A DNA stretch of 64,000 nt from Sphingobium psychrophilum (GTDB taxonomy: Bacteria; Pseudomonadota; Alphaproteobacteria; Sphingomonadales; Sphingomonadaceae). Of the stretch, positions 1 to 9,361 are shown in pieces; the stretch's first letter is position 1; every line of letters starts with the position of its first letter. The stretch is from positions 86,550-150,549 of the forward strand of contig NZ_JABBFV010000011.1 of assembly GCF_012927105.1 (NCBI RefSeq), given 5' to 3'. Below the pieces are notes generated by a model. That model saw only the letters and a program-made list of their open reading frames with translations. It was not told the origin of the DNA and did no database searches. Position numbers and translations under genes: made by a program.

Positions 1-13
1 AAAGTCGCTTCAT
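1..13 (-). CDS. 5' end of a gene leaving the window (start codon and three codons)
   Basis: On the minus strand an ATG at 13-11 is followed by codons for Lys-Arg-Leu before the window ends. A GGAG ribosome binding site lies at 24-21, seven bases upstream, which is the main reason to call it. It points the same way as the HAD gene upstream at 216-1031 and could be the next gene of that operon. Nothing can be said about its product. Confidence 0.35.
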
Positions 14-215
14 CGGTGGACTCCAATCAGGGTGCGGTCGCTCGGCAGGTAGGCGGCGCTAAGGCACGATCGCCGGCTCTGGTGGATCTCCGAACGCGAT
101 GCGCCTTTCCAAGATGCCGCAGCGGATCCGCCTTTGGCCCGGCTCGTGCGGCGCTGCACATTTTTTGCGCGCCACCTCGTCGCGCACATCGATGGCGCGA
201 CCGACAATGGCTGGA

Positions 216-1031
216 TCATCTCGCAGCCTCCGTCTGGATGATATTGTCTATCGCCTGGGCAGCGCCGTCCTCCTCGTTCGACACAGTCACCTGGTCAGCG
301 GCTGAGCGGACCGCGTCGGGACCCTGTCCCATCGCAATTGAGAGGCCAGCGCGCGCGAACATTGGAAGGTCATTGCGCTCGTCCCCCAAGACGGCAACGT
401 TGGCGAGCGGCACTCCGATCGCGGCTGCCAGGGCGGCGACGCCATCACCTTTGTTGGCCTGGGCGGCGGTAATGTCGAGATAGTAAGGCTGTGAACGGCC
501 GACAGTCGCAGAGCGTCCGAGCGCTGCCGCGATATCGCCGTCAAGTCGCGCGAGGAGTGCTTGGTCGTTGCTGACGCCGACGATCTTGTCAGTGTGTGCG
601 AGCAATCCCGCGAAGTTGTCCCTGATTATCGGCTCGATGTTTGCCGCGCGGCGCTCGCGCGGAACGTACACATCGTCGGCCGCGCGTGCGTACCAGAGGC
701 CGCCCGTGAACAGCCAGGGCGTGACGGCTGGGTGCTCGAGCAGGGCGAGCGTCCGCGCGGCGCACTCGGGATCGAGTTGGTCGGCCGAGATGACAGCCCC
801 ATCCGTCTCGACGATCGTGCCGCCATTGAAAGCGCCGATGACGCCCGGGAGTTCCAGCCGTCTCGCGATCCAAAGCATGCCGCTGGGCGGGCGAGCACTG
901 ATCAGGCTCACCGCAATACCAGCTGCTCTGGCGCGTCCAACTGCAGAGATGACGCCTTCGGAGAGGCTTTTGTCCTGGCGGACGAGCGTGCCATCTATAT
1001 CGGAGACGATCAGGCGAATAGGGCTGCTCAT
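216..1031 (-). CDS. Cof-type HAD-IIB family sugar-phosphate phosphatase
   Basis: A 271-residue haloacid dehalogenase-superfamily hydrolase of the Cof/YbiV type, expected to dephosphorylate small phosphorylated metabolites in the cytoplasm. Motif I (DIDGT, residues 10-14) carries the nucleophilic Asp. A C-terminal GDERNDLPM segment is the metal-binding motif IV, and a Lys before it (QANKGDG) is motif III. The cap lies between motifs I and III, as expected for HAD-IIB. The start at 1031 is preferred because its ATG overlaps the zwf stop by four bases (ATGA), indicating translational coupling; a longer frame exists but would run deep into zwf. With gnd and zwf upstream, a role in sugar-phosphate housekeeping is a reasonable inference; the substrate is unknown. 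Confidence 0.85.
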   Translation of the reverse strand: MSSPIRLIVSDIDGTLVRQDKSLSEGVISAVGRARAAGIAVSLISARPPSGMLWIARRLELPGVIGAFNGGTIVETDGAVISADQLDPECAARTLALLEHPAVTPWLFTGGLWYARAADDVYVPRERRAANIEPIIRDNFAGLLAHTDKIVGVSNDQALLARLDGDIAAALGRSATVGRSQPYYLDITAAQANKGDGVAALAAAIGVPLANVAVLGDERNDLPMFARAGLSIAMGQGPDAVRSAADQVTVSNEEDGAAQAIDNIIQTEAAR

Positions 1032-2458
1032 CCCAGGTGATGCCAGCGTCGATGCGAGCGGTGCATCAGCGCATCCGCACTTTCTGGGCCGGCGCTGCCT
1101 GCGGCATAGTCCTCGGGAGTGCCCTGCGTCCACAGATCGAGGAGCGGCTGCACAGCGCGCCAGCCACCTTCGATTTGCGCGGCGCGCTGAAACAGCGTCT
1201 GGTCGCCGGATTGCACGTCATACAGCAAAGTTTCGTAGCCGGTCTGGTGGCCAACGTCGAAATGGTCACGGTAGCGGAAATCCATTGCCACTGGCGCAGT
1301 GTTCACGACGAGCCCAGGCCGCTTGACCACAAACTCGAGGCTGATGCCCTCGTCGGGCTGGATTTGCACCACAAGACGGTTGGGGGGCAGCCGGTCCACC
1401 ACCGTCTCCTGGAAAAGCGCCAGCGGCACGTCGCGGAATTGGACGACGATCTCGGTATCACGGGTCGCCAGCGCCTTCCCGGTGCGTAGATAAAAGGGCA
1501 CGCCCGACCACCGCCATGTCTCTACGTGCAACTTGAGTGCGGCGAAGGTCTCCGTGCGGCTGGCAGGGTCCACGTCGGGCTCGTCGAGATAGGCGGGAAC
1601 GGCCTTGCCAGCGACTGAGCCCGAGCAATAGCGCCCGCGAATGGCCTCGGCCGGGTCGATCGGCAGGATGGCGGCAATCACCTTCTCCTTCTCCGTGCGG
1701 ATCGCATCGGCATCGAAGCTGATCGGGGGCTCCATCGCTATCATCGCCAGTAGCTGGAAGAGATGATTGGGAACCATGTCCCGCAATGCGCCGGTGGCGT
1801 CGTAGAATCTGCCGCGGGTGCCGACGGTCACTGCCTCGGCCGCCGTTATCTGGACATGGTCAACGTAGCGGTTGTTCCAGACGGCCTCCATCATGGTGTT
1901 GCCGAAGCGTGTGACCATGATGTTCTGCACGGTCTCCTTCCCAAGGAAATGATCGATCCGGTAGATCTGGGACTCGCTGGCGCGGGAAAGGATTTGCCGG
2001 TTCAGCGCCTGCGCGGAGACAAGGTCGGTCCCGAACGGTTTTTCGATCACGACGCGGCGGAAACCATCGGTCTCGGTGAGCAGTCCTGCATCGCCGAGCT
2101 GATTGACGACGGTCCCGAAGAAAGTCGGCGCGGTGGCGAGGTAGAATATCGCGTTGCCGGCGAGTTGGCGGCCGAGACCCTGATACATTGCCGGGTCGGC
2201 GAAATCGCCTTTCAAATAGCGGATACGACTGCGGAGCCATTGCCAGTTGGCATCGTCCTCCACGCCTTCGTCAAGCGCCGCGCGCAGCTGTTCGTCGTCG
2301 ATGTCATGATGGCTGACACCGACGAGCGCCAAATCCTCCTTCAGCAAGTCGGCCCGAGCGAGGTTGACGAGCGCGGGTATCAGCAAGCGGCGGGCGAGGT
2401 CTCCGAGTGCGCCGAAGATAACGAAGGTGGCAGAGGGCGCAGTCGGAGCATCGCTCAT
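1028..2458 (-). CDS. zwf: Glucose-6-phosphate 1-dehydrogenase
   Basis: A 476-residue enzyme oxidising glucose 6-phosphate to 6-phosphogluconolactone with NAD(P)+, the entry step of the oxidative pentose phosphate and Entner-Doudoroff routes. The nucleotide-binding motif GALGDLA is at residues 16-22. An EKPFG motif lies at 139-143, and the active-site segment RIDHFLGKE, with its catalytic His, is at 167-175. Length is close to the family norm. The ATG at 2458 overlaps the gnd stop (ATGA), and the zwf stop overlaps the next gene's ATG, so the three genes are translationally coupled. No lactonase gene is seen in the run. The metabolic link with the metal genes may be NADPH supply, which is inference. 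Confidence 0.95.
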   Translation of the reverse strand: MSDAPTAPSATFVIFGALGDLARRLLIPALVNLARADLLKEDLALVGVSHHDIDDEQLRAALDEGVEDDANWQWLRSRIRYLKGDFADPAMYQGLGRQLAGNAIFYLATAPTFFGTVVNQLGDAGLLTETDGFRRVVIEKPFGTDLVSAQALNRQILSRASESQIYRIDHFLGKETVQNIMVTRFGNTMMEAVWNNRYVDHVQITAAEAVTVGTRGRFYDATGALRDMVPNHLFQLLAMIAMEPPISFDADAIRTEKEKVIAAILPIDPAEAIRGRYCSGSVAGKAVPAYLDEPDVDPASRTETFAALKLHVETWRWSGVPFYLRTGKALATRDTEIVVQFRDVPLALFQETVVDRLPPNRLVVQIQPDEGISLEFVVKRPGLVVNTAPVAMDFRYRDHFDVGHQTGYETLLYDVQSGDQTLFQRAAQIEGGWRAVQPLLDLWTQGTPEDYAAGSAGPESADALMHRSHRRWHHLG

Positions 2459-3438
2459 TGCGGCATCTCGACATGGCCACCGAAGCCGAACCGCATCGCC
2501 GAGAGCAGCTTGTCGCCGAACGTTGTGTCGACGCGGCTGCGGTAGCGCGCGAACAGTGCCGCTGAGAGCACGTAGGCAGGGACTGCCTCCTCCATTGCCG
2601 CCTCGATCGTCCAGTGACCCTCGCCGGAATCCGCGACCTGGCCGGAGAATTGTTCCAGCATTTGGTCCTTCGCGAGCGCCGTTGCGGTCAGATCGAGCAA
2701 CCACGAGGAGATGACGCTTCCGCGACGCCAAACTTCGGCGATGTCCGTCAGGTTGAGGTCGAAGCGCTCGTCTTCCGGCAGCTTGGCCGATGACTTGCCC
2801 TTCAGGATGTCGAACCCCTCAGCATAGGCCTGCATCAAGCCATATTCGATGCCGTTGTGCACCATCTTGACGAAATGGCCCGAGCCGGCGGGACCGGTGT
2901 GGATATAGCCCTTCTCGGCACGGGCATCCTCGTTGGGATCGCCGCGATCCGGCGTGCGTGCGATCGTCCCGAAGCCTGGTGCCAGGGCCTCGAAGAGAGG
3001 ATCGAGACTGACGAGCGTCGCAGCATCGCCTCCGATCATCATGCAATAGCCTCGGTCGAGGCCCCACACGCCGCCTGAGGTGCCCACATCGACATAGTGG
3101 AGCCCCTTCATGGCGCACAGCTTCGCCCGGCGGATGTCGTCCTTGTAGAAGCTGTTGCCGCCGTCGATGATTATGTCGCCTGGGGAGGCGAGGCCCATCA
3201 GCGTCTCGATCGTGCTCTCCGTCGGCGGTCCGGCTGGCAGCATCACCCAGAAGATGCGCGGCCCCTCCAGCGTGGCTGCGACCTCCTCAAGCGAAGCGGC
3301 GGGGGTCGCGCCTTCGCCGGCCAGCATGGCCACCAGCGGCGGGTTCCGATCATAGGCGACGATCTCGTGACCGCCGCGCATCAGACGGCGCGCGATATTG
3401 GCACCCATCCTGCCGAGGCCGATCATCGCTATACGCAT
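2455..3438 (-). CDS. gnd: 6-phosphogluconate dehydrogenase, short (GntZ/YqeC-like) type
   Basis: A 327-residue decarboxylating 6-phosphogluconate dehydrogenase, forming ribulose 5-phosphate. The Rossmann motif GLGRMG is at residues 7-12, the DGGNS segment at about 92-96, and the substrate and catalytic motif [16 protein letters not shown] at 185-200 with Lys191 and Asn195. It is far shorter than the roughly 470-residue E. coli type and matches the short clade, many members of which prefer NAD+. The start at 3438 has a GAGG site upstream; a frame ten codons longer is possible. It is the first gene of the gnd-zwf-HAD run. The short form and NAD+ preference are known of the family; cofactor use here is inferred. 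Confidence 0.92.
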   Translation of the reverse strand: MRIAMIGLGRMGANIARRLMRGGHEIVAYDRNPPLVAMLAGEGATPAASLEEVAATLEGPRIFWVMLPAGPPTESTIETLMGLASPGDIIIDGGNSFYKDDIRRAKLCAMKGLHYVDVGTSGGVWGLDRGYCMMIGGDAATLVSLDPLFEALAPGFGTIARTPDRGDPNEDARAEKGYIHTGPAGSGHFVKMVHNGIEYGLMQAYAEGFDILKGKSSAKLPEDERFDLNLTDIAEVWRRGSVISSWLLDLTATALAKDQMLEQFSGQVADSGEGHWTIEAAMEEAVPAYVLSAALFARYRSRVDTTFGDKLLSAMRFGFGGHVEMPQ

Positions 3439-3549
3439 CTGCTCATGCCTCAGCTTTCTGTACGGCATCCATCGCCAACGGACCGATGGAGTCGGTCGCG
3501 GACCTTTTGAGCGCTCGGGCCTTTTCAGCCGGCTGAGCCGATACCGTCG

Positions 3550-5955
3550 TCATGGATTTGGGCATCCACAGGAAAGCTGAGCTTCTGGGCGGTCTTCGGG
3601 AAGACCTGTTCGGACCCCGTTGGGTACCCGCCTGAGAGGCTTAGTACCGGCCGCGCAGAGTTCGACTACGCGTGCCGCTCTGCTCGACGAGCTATCCTGT
3701 TCGGCCGTGCTCAGGATCGCGGTCAGTGCGGAAAGATATGCGAGCGTCGATTCAGCGCCTTGGTTGGCATTGCGCCGGTCTGGATGGAGACCATCGAAGC
3801 AGGCGCCTCGTTCGACGTCCACGACGGGGATGCCAAGGTCGTTTGCCCCGAGAAACCAATTGAAGGCCCGGCGCGCTTCGCGCTTCCACCGGACGTCGCT
3901 GGTGACTCGGGCCGCGGTAAGGCATGCGCTCACCGCTGCACAAGCCTCGAGAGGCTGCTGGTCGAACGGCTGCGGGCGCCGCCTGTCGCTTCCAAATGTT
4001 TCGGTTCCGATCGGCCGAAAGTGCCCAGCTTCAGCCGTCTGCAGCGTCATCAGCCAGCGCAGCGTATCGAGGCCGGCATCAAGGTGAGACTCGTTGCCAG
4101 TGTCATGGCCGCTTTCGATGAGAGCTTCACACAATCGGGCATTGTCATAGCCGAGCCTGTCTTCGAACCAGATCCAGTCGGGCGCGGCGGCGTCAGACCA
4201 ACGTTGGAACAAGCGATTGGACAGTTCTCCTCGCAGCTGTTCCAGATTGCGATGGCCCGGGAAGCGCCGGAGAAGCTTTGAGATGCCGAGCAGCCCGTAG
4301 GCCCAGGCACGCGGCGTGGTCAGCGCTACCAACGCCGGCGCCATCTCCAGCAAGCGCGCGGCGGCCCATCCGTCCAGGAATCGATCGTCTTTTCGCATTG
4401 CGACCGCCCCCAGCGCCCAGACCGTGCGGCCATGCGCGTCGTCGGCTCCCGCATCGTCGAGCCATGTGCGGTCGAACCCCATGAAATTGTGGACGCGGTT
4501 ATCCTTTGGCGACCAGGCGTGCTCAACGAATGCGGCATATGTCAACGCAAGCTGCTCCTCGTGTGGAGTAAGAGAACGCAGCGTCGATAGTTCGGAGAGA
4601 AGCAACAGCGCGCGCGCGTTGTCATCGAGGCAATAGCCGTGTCTCCGGTCCGGAACCGCGAATTTTGTGTGCTGGGTTACGCCGACCATGTCGGTAAGAG
4701 CGGCGAGATGGTCCGTGTTTATCGGTGGAAGCGCCCTGTTCCAGGCTTCGTCATTTACAGGACGTATAGCCCGAGAAGCGCCGGAGCGTCTTTCAAATCG
4801 GACATCGGAGAAGACTTTCAGGTACTGCTTCGCCACGCTCGACCAGATCATCGCGCGACCGCGCTCGTACGCGCGGGTTCTAATCTCGCTACGCGACGCG
4901 CCATCGACGATCAATCGAGCGACGGCAGCTCCGAGTGCATCCGGTTCCGAAAAAGGCACCAGCACGCCACAATGGTCGGCGAGCAGTTCCTGCGCATACC
5001 AGAAGGGCGTGGAGACGACCGCTTTACCAAGGGCAACAGCGTAAGCGAGCGTTCCTGAAACGATCTGCGCTTCATTGGGGTAAGGCGATAGGTAGATATC
5101 GCATGCAGCCAAATGGTCGAGCAGCTCATCCAGTGAGAGATAACGGTCGACAAAGCAAATATTCTCGATGACGCCGAGTTCGGTTGCGAGTGCAACGAGG
5201 CTATCGCGATAGCGTTCGCCTTCATCCCTAACGAGGTTGGGGTGGGTCGCGCCGACAATCATATAGAGCAGATTGGGATGGTCGCGAACGAGTGCCGGCA
5301 CTGCGCGAATTGCCGTTTCGATACCTTTGCCTGGACCAAGCAGGCCAAAGGTCATCAACAAGGTCCGGTCTGCAAGTCCCAGTTTGTGCTTCGCCATCGC
5401 CGGATCGATAAAGGCGCGGTCCGGAACGCCGTGGGGTATCACGGCGATGTGCTCGGTCGGGACATCATAGACGTCCTGCAGAATGCGCCGTCCTTTGTCC
5501 GCCATGACGACGAGGCGGGATGAGTGTTTGATGATGCCATCCATGACGCGACGTTGTGCAGGGTTGGGGTTGGCCAGTACGGTGTGCAGCGTCGTGACGA
5601 TCGGAGCGTTGAGGCCGCTGAGAAGGCCAAGGATGAATTCACCGGCCTCACCTCCGAAGATCCCGAACTCGTGCTGAAGAGAAACGAGATCGACGTTCGA
5701 CACGTTGAGGAAGTCGGCGGCGACTGCATAGGACGCGGGCGAGGCCTGCTGGATCTCCAGGGCGACATCGGGCGGATAGGCGTAAGTGTTGGCATCGTCC
5801 GTCAACGCGATCGTCATTGAAGAGAGATCGGAATCGCAGTTCTTCAACGCCTGCTGCAGATCGTTGGTGAAGGTGGCGATGCCACACTGCCTTGGAATGC
5901 AGGTTCCTACGACAGCGATACGCTTGAGCGGGGGAATGATCACAGAGTGGTTCAT
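3550..5955 (-). CDS. GT4-type glycosyltransferase with a C-terminal helical domain
   Basis: An 801-residue two-part protein. Residues about 10-385 form a GT-B glycosyltransferase of family 4 type: an N-terminal CGIATF segment, a GPGKGIETAIRA loop and an ESPYPNE-like donor-binding region (SPYPNEAQIVSGT), typical of retaining sugar transferases. Residues about 400-770 are rich in Trp, His and helix-forming repeats and look like an alpha/alpha-toroid of the type seen in glycoside hydrolases and epimerases. The donor, acceptor and product are unknown; similar fusions are associated with beta-mannan or exopolysaccharide loci, but that is an inference. The ATG at 5955 has GAGG six bases upstream; a TTG four codons earlier is less likely. 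It is separated from gnd by about 110 bases. Confidence 0.82.
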   Translation of the reverse strand: MNHSVIIPPLKRIAVVGTCIPRQCGIATFTNDLQQALKNCDSDLSSMTIALTDDANTYAYPPDVALEIQQASPASYAVAADFLNVSNVDLVSLQHEFGIFGGEAGEFILGLLSGLNAPIVTTLHTVLANPNPAQRRVMDGIIKHSSRLVVMADKGRRILQDVYDVPTEHIAVIPHGVPDRAFIDPAMAKHKLGLADRTLLMTFGLLGPGKGIETAIRAVPALVRDHPNLLYMIVGATHPNLVRDEGERYRDSLVALATELGVIENICFVDRYLSLDELLDHLAACDIYLSPYPNEAQIVSGTLAYAVALGKAVVSTPFWYAQELLADHCGVLVPFSEPDALGAAVARLIVDGASRSEIRTRAYERGRAMIWSSVAKQYLKVFSDVRFERRSGASRAIRPVNDEAWNRALPPINTDHLAALTDMVGVTQHTKFAVPDRRHGYCLDDNARALLLLSELSTLRSLTPHEEQLALTYAAFVEHAWSPKDNRVHNFMGFDRTWLDDAGADDAHGRTVWALGAVAMRKDDRFLDGWAAARLLEMAPALVALTTPRAWAYGLLGISKLLRRFPGHRNLEQLRGELSNRLFQRWSDAAAPDWIWFEDRLGYDNARLCEALIESGHDTGNESHLDAGLDTLRWLMTLQTAEAGHFRPIGTETFGSDRRRPQPFDQQPLEACAAVSACLTAARVTSDVRWKREARRAFNWFLGANDLGIPVVDVERGACFDGLHPDRRNANQGAESTLAYLSALTAILSTAEQDSSSSRAARVVELCAAGTKPLRRVPNGVRTGLPEDRPEAQLSCGCPNP

Positions 5956-6420
5956 GCTCGACCTCAAATATGAAAATATCTCTCAGAGCGGCTCATGCCG
6001 CCTTGGGGGCCGCGTCCGCTGCTCCCTCGTGTTCGCGCCGCGGCAAGACGACGGTTGCCGAGCAATGGGGTTCATGATCCGACCATGTTGTCGGGCTTCG
6101 ACCACCGTCCAGAGTCAAGGCCAATATTCTGTCTCCACGCCTGAGCAGCTTGGACACAGGATTGCGCGGCCGCGCCGGCCTGACGGCGTTAATGCTGGCG
6201 CGGTGACTTGGGCGATTGGCTTGCATTTCTTCGATTTATGGCAAGCACACACACGTCGCGTTACGTAATGTGCGCAGGACTTGCTGACCGGCGTCGCCTG
6301 AGCCAGGCCGCGCGTCGGCCGGATTCACGATGCTGAAATTGCTGAGGGCGGAACGCGTCAATCTCGTGCCAAGCTTGATCTGTGCGTGCGAGCGCTGGAT
6401 CGCCAGGGGATCATCATCAT
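5956..6420. other. Intergenic region without a convincing gene
   Basis: This 465-base stretch lies between the glycosyltransferase start and the Nramp-like gene end, both on the minus strand, so it should hold the glycosyltransferase promoter. Short frames exist on both strands (for example 5993-6226 minus and 5786-6268 plus), but they lack ribosome binding sites and recognisable protein features. I see no strong terminator or repeat. Confidence 0.6.
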
Positions 6421-7707
6421 TTATCGCGCGGTCGGGGCGATCCACGAAACTGTGGTCATTATGGCAACACCGACCATGACCAGACAGGCTGCGCCACCGA
6501 GCAGTTGCAGCCGCCGAGGAATGGGCTGGCCGTTCATCGCTTCGGAATCCGAGCCGAGCCATATCACCAGGGCAATAAGTGGGGCTGCAACAAAGCCGTT
6601 GACGACAGCACTCCATAGCAATGCCCTCATCGGATCGATCGAGGAGAAGTGCACAAGCACACCCAGCAACCCCGCGGCAGCAATTACGCCATAGAAGGCC
6701 TTGGCCCGCCCAGCGCTTTGCGCAAGGCCGGTCCGCCAACCAAATGCTTCAGAAACGGCATAGGCCGCAGAGCCGGCGAGCACCGGAATGGCGAGCATGC
6801 CGGTCCCGATGATTCCGACAGCGAAAAGCGCGAAGGCAAAATCGCCTGCAAGCGGTCGAAGCGCCTCGGCCGCTTGAGCAGCCGTATCAATCTGGGTGGT
6901 TCCAGCGACATTCAGAGTTGCGGCCGTCGTCACGATGATGAAGATGGCAATGACGTTCGAGAACAGCATTCCGAGCCAGCTGTCCAGTCGGATACGGCGC
7001 ACTTGCCAGTCTGGCCCTGGCTCCGCATCACCAGCGCTGGCCAGGCCCGCTTCTTCGGCTTCCTGCGAGGCCTGCCAAAAGAAAAGATAGGGGCTGATCG
7101 TGGTGCCAAAGATCGCCGCCACCAGCATCCACGCTCCCGAGCCGGGCATGGCTGGTACTACAAGCCCGCGCAAGACCGAGCCCCAGGATACATGCACCAC
7201 AAATGCCGTCGCCGCATAAGCCAGGAGCGCCAGGGTCATCCATCGCAAGAGCCGGGCATATCGCTGATAGTCCACAAACGTCTCGAGCAATGTTGAAGCA
7301 AGCGCAAAGACGATCACCCAGGGGTGCGGGGGACCGCCGCCTATGAGAGACATCGCCGAGCCCATTGCACCCAGGTCGGCCCCGAGATTGATGATATTTG
7401 CGATGAACAGGAGGAGGACAACGAGCCTTAGAACGGGTGATGGACAACGACGACGAATGGTTTCAGCCAGCCCGGCGCGGGTACTTCGCCCTATTCGACC
7501 ACAGATCTCCTGCACGGCCGCGGCAAGCGGCCAGGTGAGAAGCATGGTCCAGCCAAGCATATATCCATAAGCCGCGCCGGCTTGCGCATAGGTTGCAATC
7601 CCGCTGGGATCGTCGTCGGCGGCTCCGGCAATAAATCCTGGGCCAAATATTTGGCGGATGCGTCGCAATCGGCGGGTGCGAGACGCCTTTGGGCGTGGAG
7701 CTTTCAT
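6421..7707 (-). CDS. Nramp-like divalent metal transporter
   Basis: A 428-residue inner-membrane protein with about eleven hydrophobic segments, of the natural resistance-associated macrophage protein family. The hallmark TM1 sequence is ADDDPSG (around residues 28-34) rather than the DPGN of classical MntH. The TM6 motif, which in MntH has a metal-binding Met before Pro-His, reads GTTISPY here. Loss of the Met ligand and the DPSG form are features of Nramp-related branches such as bacterial Mg2+/Mn2+ transporters, so the substrate may not be Mn2+ or Fe2+. The start at 7707 is chosen over a longer frame because AGGACG lies about eight bases upstream. It stands alone next to the redox gene block. 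Confidence 0.85.
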   Translation of the reverse strand: MKAPRPKASRTRRLRRIRQIFGPGFIAGAADDDPSGIATYAQAGAAYGYMLGWTMLLTWPLAAAVQEICGRIGRSTRAGLAETIRRRCPSPVLRLVVLLLFIANIINLGADLGAMGSAMSLIGGGPPHPWVIVFALASTLLETFVDYQRYARLLRWMTLALLAYAATAFVVHVSWGSVLRGLVVPAMPGSGAWMLVAAIFGTTISPYLFFWQASQEAEEAGLASAGDAEPGPDWQVRRIRLDSWLGMLFSNVIAIFIIVTTAATLNVAGTTQIDTAAQAAEALRPLAGDFAFALFAVGIIGTGMLAIPVLAGSAAYAVSEAFGWRTGLAQSAGRAKAFYGVIAAAGLLGVLVHFSSIDPMRALLWSAVVNGFVAAPLIALVIWLGSDSEAMNGQPIPRRLQLLGGAACLVMVGVAIMTTVSWIAPTAR

Positions 7708-7984
7708 CAAAGGGCCGTCCTGTTGGGAATCCGGCTCGCGCGCCAACGGGGTTCTCGTGCACGCTGGTCCCATTTTTCCAGTTCTTTGGTCGGCCGGTTA
7801 CGGATCCTTGAGTTCGGTTTCGTGAATGTGGTCTGCGGGCAGCGGCATTTTCGCGCGAACGGACGTGGCGCGAGGAAAAGCTGTCGGGCAGCGCCCTTTC
7901 CAACTCCGGGAAATCCTCGAATTGCTCTTTCGGGCTGGAGTAAAGCGCGCGTAGCGACTGTTGCCGGTACACCCCTATGACGGG

Positions 7985-8680
7985 TCAATGGACCTTCACC
8001 ATGCCGACACCCTTGATATTGTTGAATGAGTCGGTCTGGTGACACGCGAAGCACTGCTCCACGCGGGCGCTCTTCTCGCCGGTGATCGTCTTGTCCATCA
8101 TTTCGAAGTGCATCATGTTATGGCTCGGCGGCGGCTTGTGGCACTGCGAACATTCGGTTGATTTGGGGCTGGGGTGGAGAAATCCGCTGATCTTCCAGCT
8201 GCTCGTGAGATGGCAGCTGGCGCAGTCCGTGCCGAAGAAGCCCTTATGCGTGTCCCGGGGGGCATGACAGGACTGGCAGTCGAGCCCCGCGGGATGGTTC
8301 ATGCCACGCTGGGCGATCTTCTCGAGTACGGCATGATCCATGCGGACCGGCCGAATGTCTCTCCCCTGATGTTCGACATGGCAGCCGGCGCATTCCGTGA
8401 CGTTAACGTGGAAGGCGGTCTCCGGCTTCATAAGCAATTCCGGCGCCGACGCATGGCAGGCAATACAGGTTTCGGCCTTGATCCCGCGATTGGGCGTGTG
8501 ACAGCTCTCGCACTTGCCTTCGAGAAATGCATGGGCGTTCGATAGCGGCCCGGGTCGAACCGACGACGCCCATTGCGGCAGCGCGGTGCTGCCCGAGCGG
8601 TAGATGGTGAGGGGGACGGCGATCGCGGCGGCCACCGCGAGCGTCGCAAGGATCAGATAGACGATGGTCGTCCGGTTCAT
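7985..8680 (-). CDS. Periplasmic heptaheme c-type cytochrome, membrane-anchored
   Basis: A 231-residue protein with one N-terminal hydrophobic anchor (residues about 6-26) and seven CxxCH heme c attachment motifs, starting at residues 57, 72, 97, 135, 153, 177 and 210. It would sit in the periplasm tethered to the inner membrane and carry electrons, in the manner of NapC/NrfH-class and other multiheme cytochromes, although the heme spacing does not identify a standard subfamily to me. The ATG at 8680 overlaps the stop of the upstream cytochrome b-like gene (ATGA), so the two are coupled. Its neighbours supply a plausible chain: cytoplasmic flavin/iron-sulfur reductase, membrane heme b, periplasmic multiheme c. 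The terminal acceptor is unknown; metal ions are an inference from context. Confidence 0.85.
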   Translation of the reverse strand: MNRTTIVYLILATLAVAAAIAVPLTIYRSGSTALPQWASSVRPGPLSNAHAFLEGKCESCHTPNRGIKAETCIACHASAPELLMKPETAFHVNVTECAGCHVEHQGRDIRPVRMDHAVLEKIAQRGMNHPAGLDCQSCHAPRDTHKGFFGTDCASCHLTSSWKISGFLHPSPKSTECSQCHKPPPSHNMMHFEMMDKTITGEKSARVEQCFACHQTDSFNNIKGVGMVKVH

Positions 8681-9360
8681 GGCCACCACCGCAGGCCGAA
8701 GTAGATGCTGCTCCAGATGTGCATCGTCAGCAATCCGTACATGATGATCGCCGCGACGATATGCACGACGATCCACCTGTCGAGCGTGGCCTTGATGACG
8801 TCGCGTGCGGTAATCGTGAATTCGAGATCGGCTATCGCGCCGAGCAGCGAGTCCAGCGGCAGTCCTGATGGATCAACGATGTTCTGACCGTGCAGATCGG
8901 CCGATACGGCCGCCAGGACGTCATAGCGGTCGCGCAGGACCTTGAGTTCCTTTTGCTGAAACCGCAATTCCTGGCCGACCTGCGCCAGATAATATCGGCC
9001 GATGAAGCCCGTGACGACGACTGTCAGCATCGCGATCACGAGGGCGATGCCGATCGGACTTTGAAACTTGTGCCCTGAATGGATAATCCCGAGCAGCGCG
9101 CCGATCGCGCCGGCATACACATGGAAACTGAGCAGTCCGCCAAGCGAGACGAGACGCTGCGTGCGCTGCTTGACCCACGCCTGCCGCTTCACGATGCTGT
9201 AGACGAGCAGGAGCACGAAAAGCAGGGCGGCGGCGATGCCGAACAGGCCTCCCGCCAGGCTCCCGGGGAACCGCGGCGCGGAATGCAGCAGGAAGGCCGG
9301 GACCAGCAGCGCAAGAGCAGTCAAGAGAGCGCCGACCGTTACTTTCTCGGTTTCGGTCAT
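8677..9360 (-). CDS. Cytochrome b-like integral membrane protein
   Basis: A 227-residue protein with about five hydrophobic segments. Candidate heme-b ligands are His80 and His94/His97 in the second and third segments, and His200 and His214 in the last; the 13-14 residue spacing within a helix pair suits bis-His heme coordination. A polar stretch at about 125-185 separates the two halves. I do not recognise a named subfamily. The gene starts one base after the stop of the upstream reductase gene and overlaps the start of the heptaheme cytochrome gene, so the three are almost certainly made together. Likely role, by inference: moving electrons across the inner membrane between the reductase and the periplasmic cytochrome. 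Confidence 0.7.
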   Translation of the reverse strand: MTETEKVTVGALLTALALLVPAFLLHSAPRFPGSLAGGLFGIAAALLFVLLLVYSIVKRQAWVKQRTQRLVSLGGLLSFHVYAGAIGALLGIIHSGHKFQSPIGIALVIAMLTVVVTGFIGRYYLAQVGQELRFQQKELKVLRDRYDVLAAVSADLHGQNIVDPSGLPLDSLLGAIADLEFTITARDVIKATLDRWIVVHIVAAIIMYGLLTMHIWSSIYFGLRWWP

Positions 9361-9361
9361 C

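Noticed and set aside
5993..6226. Minus-strand 77-codon frame upstream of the glycosyltransferase
   Set aside because: Arg/Ser-rich, no motif and no ribosome binding site; probably chance.
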